Part shown: positions 1 to 6,786 of the stretch, piece after piece
Layout of the letters: each line of letters begins with the position of its first letter
Numbering within the stretch: the stretch's first letter is position 1
NCBI GenBank assembly: GCA_959599635.1
Contig: CAUGJN010000079.1
Span: 1-8,492, forward strand
Origin: an uncultured Collinsella sp.
Lineage (GTDB): Bacteria; Actinomycetota; Coriobacteriia; Coriobacteriales; Coriobacteriaceae
Reading direction: 5' to 3'
DNA: 8,492 bases
The notes under the pieces: model-generated
Database searches by the model: none
What the model saw: the letters and a program-made list of their open reading frames with translations, nothing else
Told to the model about the DNA's origin: nothing
Made by a program: the position numbers and the translations under genes

Positions 1-4
1 CAGC

Positions 5-1057
5 TTACGCGACGGTGTAAACCCAGTTGTGCTTATCCTCGACAGCACCGGACTGGATACCAGTCAAGGTCTCGCGAAGCTTCTTCATCACAGGGCCGAT
101 CTCGGTGTAGCCAGCCGGGAAGGTCACGGTCTCGTCGGCGCCGTAAACCTTGTTGTCGATCTCGCCAACCGGGGAGATGACGGCAGCGGTGCCGCACAGG
201 CCGCACTCGACAAAGGTACCGGCCTTGACCTCGGCCCACTCGACGGGACGCTCGTCGACGGTGATGCCCAGGTCCTTGGCGACCTGAACGAGCGAACGGC
301 GGGTGATGGAGGGCAGGATGGAGTCGGTGTGCGACTGCGGAACGACGAGGGTGCCATCCTCCTTCACGAACAGGACGTTAGCGCCACCGGTCTCCTCGAC
401 ATAGGTGCGGGACTCGGAGTCGAGATACAGGTTCTCGGCATAGCCCTCGCGATGGGCCTCCATCGTGGGCTTGAGGGACATGGCGTAGTTGAGGCCGGCC
501 TTGATGTTGCCGGTGCCGTGCGGTGCCGCACGGTCATACTCAGAAACGCGCAGCTTAACGGGCTTAAGGCCGCCCTTAAAGTACGGACCGACCGGGGTCA
601 CGAGAATACGGAACGTGTACTCAGGAGCGGGAGCCACGCCGATCACGTCACCGGAGCCGATCATAAACGGACGCACGTACAGGGTTGCGCCGGAACCGAA
701 GGGCGGAACCCAGGCGGCGTTGGCAGAAACGACCTGCTTGACGGCCTCAACGAACTTGTCCTTGGGGAACGGGGGCATCTCGAGGCGCTGCGCAGAGTTA
801 TACATACGCTCGGCGTTCATGTCGGGACGGAAGCAGACGATGCTGCCGTCCTCGGCGGTGTAGGCCTTCAGGCCCTCAAAGACCTCCTGGCAGTAATGGA
901 AGATGCCACCGCACTCGGAGACATGCAGGGTGTGGTCGGTGGTCAGGCCGCCCTCGTCCCACTCGCCATCCTTCCAATGAGCCTCGTAACTGTAATCGGT
1001 CTTCATGTAGCCAAAGCCGAGGCTACCCCAATCGATATCCTTCTTCTCGACAGTCAT
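5..1057 (-). CDS. ilvE: Branched-chain amino acid aminotransferase (PLP fold type IV)
   Basis: Cytosolic PLP enzyme that interconverts leucine, isoleucine and valine with their 2-keto acids using 2-oxoglutarate/glutamate, the last step of branched-chain amino acid synthesis. The 350-residue length and layout match the larger (eukaryote-like) BCAT class. Seen: YVRPFMIGSG near 127-136, the PLP lysine K186 in GTGNIKAGLNYA, the conserved acid/GG segment EETGGANVLFV at 221-231, the phosphate-binding region SILPSITRRSL at 247-256, and GTAAVISPVG at 289-298. The ATG at 1057 is chosen because AAGGAG (complement of 1064-1069) sits 6 nt upstream and the protein then starts like family members. The frame stays open another 50 codons upstream, but that part is Arg-rich and looks like untranslated leader. 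The gene stands alone on the minus strand, downstream of the dedA terminator. Family call is very secure; the exact substrate preference is inferred. Confidence 0.96.
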   Translation of the reverse strand: MTVEKKDIDWGSLGFGYMKTDYSYEAHWKDGEWDEGGLTTDHTLHVSECGGIFHYCQEVFEGLKAYTAEDGSIVCFRPDMNAERMYNSAQRLEMPPFPKDKFVEAVKQVVSANAAWVPPFGSGATLYVRPFMIGSGDVIGVAPAPEYTFRILVTPVGPYFKGGLKPVKLRVSEYDRAAPHGTGNIKAGLNYAMSLKPTMEAHREGYAENLYLDSESRTYVEETGGANVLFVKEDGTLVVPQSHTDSILPSITRRSLVQVAKDLGITVDERPVEWAEVKAGTFVECGLCGTAAVISPVGEIDNKVYGADETVTFPAGYTEIGPVMKKLRETLTGIQSGAVEDKHNWVYTVA

Positions 1058-1210
1058 ATGTCGCTCCTTACATACACAGTTGCATACTCGCGAACTCGCA
1101 CGCAAGGACCGAGGCCGACCGCGTCGCAACGTCACACGCCCGGAGCGTAGAGCCGGACGGGACACGCGAACGGCATCAAAGCCGATGGCACGTCGATTCG
1201 CATGCACGAG

Positions 1211-1239
1211 ATTGTACTCCCCGTACGCGTCTGATAAAA
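1211..1239 (-). promoter_or_regulatory. Possible ilvE promoter
   Basis: On the minus strand a good -10 hexamer TACAAT (complement of 1211-1216) lies just outside the GC-rich leader, with TTTTAT (complement of 1234-1239) 17 bp upstream as a weak -35. The DNA at about 1232-1272 is markedly AT-rich against a GC-rich background, as expected at a promoter. If right, transcription starts near 1204 and gives a GC-rich 5' leader of roughly 145 nt before the ilvE ATG. I saw no T-box hallmark and no leader peptide rich in Leu, Ile or Val codons in that leader. The -35 is poor, so this is tentative. Confidence 0.35.
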
Positions 1240-1282
1240 CGCTTTTCTTTAACTAAGTAAAGTATTTTCATTTGACCGAAGC

Positions 1283-1316
1283 AAAAAGGCCCGCCACCGT
1301 AAGCGGTGACGGGCCT
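1283..1316 (-). terminator. Intrinsic terminator of the dedA-family gene
   Basis: A 13-bp stem (1287-1299 with 1304-1316) closes a 4-nt loop (1300-1303) and is followed on the minus strand by five U (1287-1283). The single imperfect position, C1294 against A1309 on the plus strand, becomes a stable G-U pair in minus-strand RNA. This supports the minus orientation. It lies about 40 nt beyond the dedA stop codon and upstream of the putative ilvE promoter, insulating the two genes. Confidence 0.92.
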
Positions 1317-1354
1317 CAACTGCACGGTTTGCGCGCTGGCTCGATCTACGCGTT

Positions 1355-1993
1355 CTATTTGCCCAGCTTGGCCTTGACCAAACCGACCACGGTCGGGATG
1401 ATCGACACGGCGACGATGCCGATAATCAGCAGCTCAAAGTGCTCCTGCACAAAGGGAATGCCGCCAAAGAAGTAGCCCAGCAGCGTAAAGAGCGTCGACC
1501 AGGTAATGCCGCCCAGCACGTTGTAGATGACAAAGTTACGCCAGTGCATGCCGCCCATACCGGCGATAAAAGGCACAAAGGTGCGGATAAACGGGAAGAA
1601 GCGGCCCAGGAAGATGGCCAGGTGGCCCCACTTGTCCAAGAAATCCTCGGACTTTTTAATGCGCTCGGGCGTCATGGCCTTCACCTTGCCCGAGGCAATG
1701 ATCTTTTTGCCAAAGAAGTGACCGATCATAAAGTTGCACTGATCGCCCAAGATGGCAGCGGCCCATGCAACGGCCAGCAAAGCCACGATGTTAAAGCCGC
1801 CGTTGTGGGCAAAGAAGCCCGAGGCAAACAGCAGCGAATCGCCGGGAAGGAACGGGAAGAACACCACGCCTGTCTCAATGAAGATGATCAGGAACACGCA
1901 GCCGTAGGCCATAAGCGGGCCGGCGGCAATCCAACTGGCGATCGCGGTGCGCGGGTCCTTAAGCAGCTCGGCAATGAAATTGATGAAACCCAT
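1355..1993 (-). CDS. DedA-family membrane protein (SNARE-associated/VTT domain)
   Basis: Polytopic inner-membrane protein of 212 residues, the usual DedA size. Established work on DedA relatives links some of them to recycling of undecaprenyl phosphate across the membrane and to membrane homeostasis; that role here is inference. Seen: hydrophobic segments near 25-47, 52-85, 125-145, 155-178 and 187-207; the family signature FFPFLPGDSLL (45-55) with E40 just before it; and the second signature GRFFPFIRTFVPFIAG (130-145) containing R131, P134, R137 and P141. A basic stretch (about 96-114) joins the two halves. The ATG at 1993 is chosen because GAGAGG (complement of 2003-2008) lies 9 nt upstream and the protein then starts like relatives. 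A longer frame to 2077 would add a polar Arg-rich tail without support. It is a single gene closed by its own terminator and divergent from cysE. Confidence 0.93.
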   Translation of the reverse strand: MGFINFIAELLKDPRTAIASWIAAGPLMAYGCVFLIIFIETGVVFFPFLPGDSLLFASGFFAHNGGFNIVALLAVAWAAAILGDQCNFMIGHFFGKKIIASGKVKAMTPERIKKSEDFLDKWGHLAIFLGRFFPFIRTFVPFIAGMGGMHWRNFVIYNVLGGITWSTLFTLLGYFFGGIPFVQEHFELLIIGIVAVSIIPTVVGLVKAKLGK

Positions 1994-2039
1994 GAAGTAA
2001 AACCTCTCAGTTGTGGGCGCGGACACGTCCAAGTTGACC

Positions 2040-2045
2040 AGTATA
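2040..2045 (-). promoter_or_regulatory. Possible -10 element for dedA
   Basis: TATACT on the minus strand (complement of 2040-2045) lies 46 nt before the dedA ATG and could be a -10 hexamer. No convincing -35 stands 16-18 bp upstream, and there is no TG extension. Offered as the best candidate in this interval only. Confidence 0.25.
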
Positions 2046-2113
2046 CGGTTGCGGCGCGACCATGCACGCGACCGCACAAAAGCATGACTCCATTACCAGC
2101 AAGTTTGCATAAC

Positions 2114-2125
2114 TGACACCTGTCA
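2114..2125. promoter_or_regulatory. Palindrome TGACA-CC-TGTCA between dedA and cysE
   Basis: A 12-bp inverted repeat with 5-bp perfect arms and a 2-bp centre. It sits about 45 bp upstream of the predicted cysE -10 and roughly 70 bp upstream of the candidate dedA -10, so it could serve either gene as a dimeric regulator site. It partly overlaps a second small hairpin (TCACG at 2123-2127 with CGTGA at 2134-2138). No regulator can be named from sequence alone. Confidence 0.3.
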
Positions 2126-2159
2126 CGCAAAGCCGTGAAAGATTGCTCTTCCTAATCCC

Positions 2160-2172
2160 TAGCGAATCGCTA
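2160..2172. promoter_or_regulatory. Palindrome TAGCGA-A-TCGCTA overlapping the cysE -10
   Basis: A perfect 6+1+6 palindrome that shares its last two bases with the TATACT hexamer. Its half-site GAATCGC recurs at 2182-2188, exactly 18 bp downstream of the copy at 2164-2170 and covering the predicted start of transcription. Such a position fits a repressor operator. The factor is unknown; a cysteine or sulfur-responsive regulator is only a guess from the gene controlled. Confidence 0.35.
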
Positions 2173-2176
2173 TACT
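2171..2176 (+). promoter_or_regulatory. Probable cysE -10 element
   Basis: TATACT (5 of 6 with TATAAT) is well placed: transcription would begin near 2183, giving a leader of about 35 nt before the GTG start at 2218. The -35 region at 2147-2153 is poor (CTTCCT-like), which suggests a weak or activator-dependent promoter. A 13-bp palindrome overlaps this hexamer (see the separate entry). Confidence 0.5.
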
Positions 2177-2217
2177 TTATTGAATCGCATTGCCATGGCG
2201 CTAAGGGAGGGCGGCCG

Positions 2218-2922
2218 GTGAGCTTTATCAATACCATTCGCGAGGACATCAAGACCGTCCAGGCGCAGGACCCCGCCGCGCAAAACGGCCTGGTCATTTT
2301 CCTTTCGTACCCCGGTCTGCATGCCAAGTGGAACCACGTACCCGAGCACTGGCTCTGGGAGCACGGTCATCGCTCGCTCGCCCGCGTGCTCTCGCAAATC
2401 ACCCGCCACATCACCGGCGTCGAGATTCATCCCGCCGCACAGATCGGCAAGCACTTCTTTATCGACCATGCCATGGGCGTCGTCATCGGCGAGACCACCA
2501 TCGTGGGCGACAACTGCGTGCTCTACCAGGGCGTCACGCTCGGCGGTACCGGCAACGAGACCGGCAAACGCCACCCAACGCTCGGCGATAACGTCACCGT
2601 GGGCACGGGCGCCAAGGTGCTCGGCAACATCCGCATCGGCAACAACGTCAAAATCGGCGGCAACTCGGTTGTCGTCAAGGACGTGCCCGACAACTGCACC
2701 GTCGTGGGCGTGCCGGGACGCATCATCAAGCGCAACGGCTGCCGTGTGTTCGAGGAGAGTTTCGACGCCAAGCAGCATCGCGAGTACATGCCCGATGACG
2801 CCGCCGAGCAGTCCGCCCTCAACCGCCAGGGTATCACCGAGAATGCCCGCCGCGTCAAAGAACTCGAGCGAGAGGTGGCCGAGCTCAAGGCCCTCGTCGC
2901 CAAGCTCGTGGACGAGCGCTAG
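2218..2922 (+). CDS. cysE: Serine O-acetyltransferase
   Basis: Cytosolic enzyme making O-acetylserine from serine and acetyl-CoA, the committed step of cysteine synthesis. 234 residues. A short helical N-terminal part (about 1-65) carries HAKWNHVPEHWLWEHGHRSLAR. It is followed by a left-handed beta-helix of hexapeptide repeats (about 67-172). Seen: GVEIHPAAQIG (67-77), the catalytic His in DHAMG (H84), GETTIVGDN (91-99), GVTLGGTG (105-112), the second active-site His in KRHP (H119), and the closing VPDNCTVVGVPGRII. Residues about 205-233 form a heptad-like charged helix (VKELEREVAELKALV), a coiled-coil tail. The GTG start at 2218 is chosen because AAGGGAGG (2203-2210) lies 7 nt upstream. An upstream TTG at 2143 would precede the likely promoter. 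The shorter N-terminal domain resembles Gram-positive CysE rather than the E. coli enzyme. No cysK is adjacent in this window. Confidence 0.95.
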   Translation: MSFINTIREDIKTVQAQDPAAQNGLVIFLSYPGLHAKWNHVPEHWLWEHGHRSLARVLSQITRHITGVEIHPAAQIGKHFFIDHAMGVVIGETTIVGDNCVLYQGVTLGGTGNETGKRHPTLGDNVTVGTGAKVLGNIRIGNNVKIGGNSVVVKDVPDNCTVVGVPGRIIKRNGCRVFEESFDAKQHREYMPDDAAEQSALNRQGITENARRVKELEREVAELKALVAKLVDER

Positions 2923-2960
2923 GAACGCGAGCGGCACAAAACAACATCGGCACCGACGCA

Positions 2961-3003
2961 AAAGGCTCGCCAGGGAATCCATCCCCGGCGCGCCTTTCTT
3001 TTT
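2961..3003 (+). terminator. Intrinsic terminator of cysE (possibly bidirectional)
   Basis: The stem pairs 2961-2966 with 2992-2997, 2968-2971 with 2987-2990 and 2973-2976 with 2982-2985, with two single mismatches and a 5-nt loop (2977-2981). The T-rich tract 2995-3003 (TTTCTTTTT) follows. On the minus strand the same hairpin is followed by four U (2963-2960), so it may also stop transcripts of the convergent ABC operon, for which no other terminator is visible. Confidence 0.88.
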
Positions 3004-3004
3004 G

Positions 3005-3036
3005 ATGTGACATGCGGGACTGTCCCTTTGTCACAT
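3005..3036. repeat. Nested inverted repeat between convergent genes
   Basis: Outer arms ATGTGACA (3005-3012) and TGTCACAT (3029-3036) are perfect 8-bp complements. Inside them GGGAC (3016-3020) and GTCCC (3022-3026) form a second inverted repeat around a single T. The unpaired bases between the arms are TGC on one side and TT on the other. The element begins right after the cysE terminator T-tract and its last base is the final base of the TAA stop of the minus-strand ABC gene. It lacks a following U-tract on either strand, so it is not a simple terminator. It may be a copy of a short interspersed palindromic repeat or a transcript 3'-end stabiliser; this is inference. Confidence 0.7.
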
Positions 3037-5048
3037 TATGCGAACTGACTCAGATAGAGGTCGGCGTAAGCACCCTCGGCAGCCAGCAGTTCCTTATGCG
3101 TGCCTTGCTCGATAATGGTGCCGTGATCCATGACCAAGATCAGGTCGGCGTCCACGATCGTCGACAGGCGATGCGCGATCACAAAGCTTGTGCGCCCATG
3201 CATGAGCGCGTCCATGGCACGGCCGATGGCAAGCTCGGTGCGCGTATCCACGCTTGAGGTCGCCTCATCCAGAATGAGAATCGCCGGGTTGTTGAGCAGC
3301 ACGCGTGCAATGGTCAGCAGCTGACGCTGGCCCTGGCTGATGCTTTCGGCATCATTGGCCACGCGCGTGTCGTAGCCCTGCGGCATGGTGCGCACAAAGA
3401 AGTCGACCTGCGCGGCGCGGGCGGCAGCCACGATCTCGTCGCGCGTTGCCTCGGGGCAGCCGTAGGCGATGTTTTCGGCAATCGTGCCGTCGAACAGCCA
3501 GGCGTCCTGCAGCACCATGCCAAACTGCTGACGTAGCTCACCGCGGTTCATGAGGCGCGTATCCACACCGTCGAGCGTAATGCGGCCGCCGTCAATCTCG
3601 TAGAAGCGCATGAGCAGGTTGATGAGCGTGGTCTTACCCGCACCCGTGGTTCCCACCACCGCAATCTTCTGACCCGGTTCGGCGGTAAACGACACGTCGC
3701 GCATGAGCGGCTTTTCGGGCGTGTAGCCAAAGCGCACATGCTCAAAAGCGACGCGGCCCTCCACGCGACCCGGCAGATTGGCAGCCTCGCCCGGCTGCGG
3801 ATCGGCCTCCATCTCGGGCTCATCGAGCAGGTCGAACACGCGCTCCGCACTCGCCAGCGCGCTCTGCAGCGAGTTGAAAGTGAACGACAGCTGCGTCATG
3901 GGTTCGGACGCCTCGTAGATAAACTGGAAGAACGCCTGGAACACGCCGACGGTCATGTGACCGGCAACCAGCATGCTGCAGCCCACGAGCGCAATCACGA
4001 TCTGCGCCAGGCGACCAATAAAGCGAACCGCGGGTCCGACGGCGTTGATCATAAAGTCGGCCTTGGTGCTCACGCGGGCCAGCTCGCCCGAGGCCTCGTG
4101 CACCTCGGCAGAGCTCTGGTGCTCACGGTTGAATGCGCGAATCACCAAACGGCCCGAATAGCCTTCCTCGACCGCGCTCGTGATTTTGGACACCCACTCC
4201 TGACGCTCGCCCGTCACATCATGCGTACGGCGCGAAACCACCTTGGTCACCAGCAGCGATACCGCCGTAAAACCCAAAAAGATCAACGTGAGCCTAACGC
4301 TATAGACGAACATCATGATGATGGCGCCCGTCACGGTACCGATCGATACCAGCAGCTGCAGCAATCCGCGCTGCATACTCTCGGACATCTTGTCCAAGTC
4401 GTTGGTCGCGCGGCTGACCACCTCACCGGGGCGATGCGCGTCAAAGTAGGCGAGCGGCAGGTGGCTGAGCTTCTGCGCGATGCGGTTGCGCAGACGCAAG
4501 TTGAGTCGCTCGGCGACGCTCGACATCAAAAAACTCTGCAGCGCATAGAACGATCCGGCGGCCGTCCAGATCAAAAAGTAGACAAAGATGGTCTTACCGC
4601 ACTGGTCCCAGGTGATGCTGAAGGTGGTTCCGCTGGCAAACGCCACCTGTATATGGCCCCACAGCTCGTCGATAACATGGGCGCTATATGCCGGCGCGGC
4701 GGTGTTAAAGATGACGTAGAACACGATGCTCGCAAACACGATGTAGAAGCGCCAATGGTCGCCGGCGGCCTCGCCCCACAAGCGGCGCACCGTCGCCCAG
4801 GTATCGCGGGGTTTCTCGTCCTCATCTTCGTCGTCCACATCGCGCATGCGCTCTGCTTCCGCGCTGGCACGCTCGTCCCCGGCACGTTCGTTTTCCTCGT
4901 ACAGCGCTTGGCGGCGAGCCTCACGCTCGGCCGCGGCCCTGGCGGCGTCATCCAGCTCGGTCGACGTGGCAGCCTGCTCGACCGCTTCGACCGCGTCCAC
5001 AACGACGGCATCGATAGCGTCGCTGCGCTTCTTGAGCTCCCCGGTCAT
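3036..5048 (-). CDS. ABC exporter half-transporter, subunit 2 (canonical catalytic residues, altered signature)
   Basis: Type IV ABC exporter half-transporter, membrane domain fused to ATPase, 670 residues. An Ala/Glu/Asp/Arg-rich extension (about 1-80, ending in DDEDEDEKPRD) precedes the first membrane helix. Six hydrophobic segments lie near 100-123, 153-176, 229-250, 253-271, 343-363 and 367-389. The nucleotide-binding domain shows Walker A GTTGAGKT (466-473), Q-loop Q514, signature ISQGQ (570-574, deviating from LSGGQ), Walker B ILILDE with D594 and catalytic E595, D-loop SSVD and switch H626. Start ATG at 5048: GGGAGGTGA lies about 8 nt upstream. The in-frame GTG at 5057 falls inside that ribosome site. 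The stop of the first ABC gene is one base away (TAGCATG), so the two are translationally coupled and surely form a heterodimer. Substrate unknown; drug, lipid or peptide export are all possible. Its acidic N-terminal tail is unusual for the family. Confidence 0.95.
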   Translation of the reverse strand: MTGELKKRSDAIDAVVVDAVEAVEQAATSTELDDAARAAAEREARRQALYEENERAGDERASAEAERMRDVDDEDEDEKPRDTWATVRRLWGEAAGDHWRFYIVFASIVFYVIFNTAAPAYSAHVIDELWGHIQVAFASGTTFSITWDQCGKTIFVYFLIWTAAGSFYALQSFLMSSVAERLNLRLRNRIAQKLSHLPLAYFDAHRPGEVVSRATNDLDKMSESMQRGLLQLLVSIGTVTGAIIMMFVYSVRLTLIFLGFTAVSLLVTKVVSRRTHDVTGERQEWVSKITSAVEEGYSGRLVIRAFNREHQSSAEVHEASGELARVSTKADFMINAVGPAVRFIGRLAQIVIALVGCSMLVAGHMTVGVFQAFFQFIYEASEPMTQLSFTFNSLQSALASAERVFDLLDEPEMEADPQPGEAANLPGRVEGRVAFEHVRFGYTPEKPLMRDVSFTAEPGQKIAVVGTTGAGKTTLINLLMRFYEIDGGRITLDGVDTRLMNRGELRQQFGMVLQDAWLFDGTIAENIAYGCPEATRDEIVAAARAAQVDFFVRTMPQGYDTRVANDAESISQGQRQLLTIARVLLNNPAILILDEATSSVDTRTELAIGRAMDALMHGRTSFVIAHRLSTIVDADLILVMDHGTIIEQGTHKELLAAEGAYADLYLSQFA

Positions 5049-5049
5049 G

Positions 5050-6786
5050 CTACTCACCTCCCTTCATTTGCGATTCCGCGATGGCGCGGTATACCTCACA
5101 GGTTTCCATAAGCTCGCCATGCGTGCCCAAGCCCACGACCTCGCCATCCTTGAGCACGACAATCTGGTCGGCGTGCAGAATCGTCGAGATGCGCTGCGCG
5201 ATGATGAGCACCGCGGCGTCGCGCGTCTCGTCCTGCAGCGCATGGCGCAGGGCCGCATCGGTCTTAAAGTCCAGGGCCGAAAAACTGTCGTCGAAGATAT
5301 ACAGGTCGGCGCGCTTCATGAGCGCGCGAGCAATGGCCAGGCGCTGGCGCTGACCACCCGAGAAGTTCGTACCGCCCTGGGCAACCGGGGTATCGAGCCC
5401 CTGCGGCTGATCGAGCACAAAGGTGCTCTGGGCAACCTGCAGCGCATGAAGCATGTCCGCCTCGGTCGCGTCCTCGTTGCCAAAGCGCAGATTGCTTGCC
5501 ACAGTGCCCGAGAACAGCCACGCCTTCTGCGGCACATAGGCAATGCGCCCGCGAATCTCGTCTTGCGAAAGGTCGCGCAGGTCAACACCGTCCAGGCGAA
5601 TGGCGCCCTTCGTGGCATCGTGAAAACGCAGCAAGAGCTTTGCCACCGTCGACTTACCCGAACCGGTCGAGCCCACGATCGCGGTGGTCTGCCCGCGACG
5701 ACAGGCAAAGTTCAGGTCGCACAGGGTGTCCTCGTCGGCATCGTCAAAGCGAAACGACATGTGATCGAACACGGCGACCGCATCGGCCCCGTCCTTTGAG
5801 TCGGACGCGGCCGCATCGAGCGTACGCTGGCCATCGACGATGCTCGGCTTAATCTCCAGCACCTGCTGTGCGCGGTTCAGACATGCGGCGGCACGCGGAA
5901 GCGTCAGCACCACCATCTGGGCCATCATCACAAAGAACAGGATCAGAAGCGCGTACTCCAGCACCGCCGAGATGCTCGCGATCTGCATGGCGTGGGCGCC
6001 CACGCGGTTGCCGCCCACCCACAGTACCGCCACCTCGGCGATATTCATCAGAAAGAAGGTGGAGCTGTCGAGGCCCACAAACAGATGGTTGACTTTGATG
6101 GCGTTGGCGGCGTAGTCGCTAAACACCTCGTCCAGGCGCTGTTCCTCACGACGCTCCTTGTTAAACGCACGGATGACGCGCACGCCCACGATGTTTTCGC
6201 GCAGCACCACGTTCATGCGGTCGATAAAGCTCTGCAAGCGCATAAAAATCGGAGCCGCGTTGGCAACCGTAAAGACCGCCGCAACCAGCACGATCGCAAC
6301 CACGACGCCCAGAAGCATGCCCATGGCCGGATCGATGAGCCAGGCGAAGATGATGCCTGCCACCGCCAGGAACGGCACCGGCAGCACCAGCTGAATGGTC
6401 TGCAGAATCGCCTGCTGAATCACGTTGATGTCGTTGAGCGAGCGCGTGATCATCGAACCCGTGCCAAAGCGCTCAAAGTCACTGGCAGACAGCTCGAGCG
6501 ACTTGTCGTAGACGGCATTGCGGATATCGCAGGCCACGTTGGCGGCCAGGCGCGCCGAAAGATAGCAGCCCAACACCGCGCCGCCGCTGGCCATGCCGGT
6601 CGCGATAAGCATGTAGAGACCGTTGCGCAAAATGTAGTCGATATCGCCCGTGGTGATACCGGTGTTGACCATGTTCGCCAACATCGTGGGTACCAGCAGT
6701 GTGCCAACGTTGTCGATTAGCAGCACCAACAACGTCACCGCGACAAGCCTGCGATACGGCTTCATAAACCTCATTAACAGTCGCAC
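5050..6786 (-). CDS. ABC exporter half-transporter, subunit 1 (degenerate ATP site)
   Basis: Membrane domain plus ATPase, 578 residues, partner of the following ABC gene. It starts with the family-typical MRLLMRFMKPYRR. Hydrophobic segments lie near 13-35, 55-76, 133-152, 156-176, 243-260 and 273-296. ATPase motifs: Walker A GSTGSGKS (372-379), Q-loop Q420, canonical signature FSGGQ (475-479), Walker B LYIFDD with D499-D500 (Asp in place of the catalytic Glu), D-loop SALD (503-506), and Gln531 (IIAQRIST) in place of the switch His. These two changes are the hallmark of the degenerate subunit in heterodimeric exporters such as TM287/288, BmrCD and LmrCD. The start is the GTG at 6786 because of protein similarity and GGGGG a few bases upstream. 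The alternative is ATG at 6774, which forms a TAATG overlap with the marR stop and would shorten the protein by four residues. Substrate unknown. Confidence 0.95.
   Translation of the reverse strand: MRLLMRFMKPYRRLVAVTLLVLLIDNVGTLLVPTMLANMVNTGITTGDIDYILRNGLYMLIATGMASGGAVLGCYLSARLAANVACDIRNAVYDKSLELSASDFERFGTGSMITRSLNDINVIQQAILQTIQLVLPVPFLAVAGIIFAWLIDPAMGMLLGVVVAIVLVAAVFTVANAAPIFMRLQSFIDRMNVVLRENIVGVRVIRAFNKERREEQRLDEVFSDYAANAIKVNHLFVGLDSSTFFLMNIAEVAVLWVGGNRVGAHAMQIASISAVLEYALLILFFVMMAQMVVLTLPRAAACLNRAQQVLEIKPSIVDGQRTLDAAASDSKDGADAVAVFDHMSFRFDDADEDTLCDLNFACRRGQTTAIVGSTGSGKSTVAKLLLRFHDATKGAIRLDGVDLRDLSQDEIRGRIAYVPQKAWLFSGTVASNLRFGNEDATEADMLHALQVAQSTFVLDQPQGLDTPVAQGGTNFSGGQRQRLAIARALMKRADLYIFDDSFSALDFKTDAALRHALQDETRDAAVLIIAQRISTILHADQIVVLKDGEVVGLGTHGELMETCEVYRAIAESQMKGGE

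Noticed and set aside
191..202. CGLC motif in IlvE as the redox CXXC switch of mammalian BCAT
   Set aside because: It lies upstream of the position of the mammalian CXXC, which corresponds to AVIS in GTAAVISPVG here, so the two motifs are not equivalent.
29..1150. A long open frame on the plus strand opposite ilvE
   Set aside because: It is a shadow of a high-GC coding sequence, has no ribosome site, and its translation lacks any family character, while the opposite strand encodes a clear aminotransferase.
1058..1260. T-box riboswitch or leader-peptide attenuator before ilvE
   Set aside because: No T-box core was found, and the short frames in the leader are not enriched for Leu, Ile or Val codons.
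1247..1262. CTTTA/TAAAG inverted repeat upstream of ilvE
   Set aside because: Five-bp arms made of A and T in an AT-rich promoter region are expected by chance.
2143..2217. TTG start extending CysE by 25 residues
   Set aside because: It would begin upstream of the likely -10 at 2171-2176, whereas the GTG at 2218 has AAGGGAGG 7 nt upstream and gives a normal N terminus.
5049..5057. GTG at 5057 as the start of ABC subunit 2
   Set aside because: The GTG is part of the ribosome binding site itself; the ATG at 5048 has ideal spacing from GGGAGG.
3738..5111. A 457-codon plus-strand frame opposite the ABC subunit 2 gene
   Set aside because: Antisense shadow of a GC-rich gene; low-complexity His/Arg/Gln-rich translation and no expression signals.
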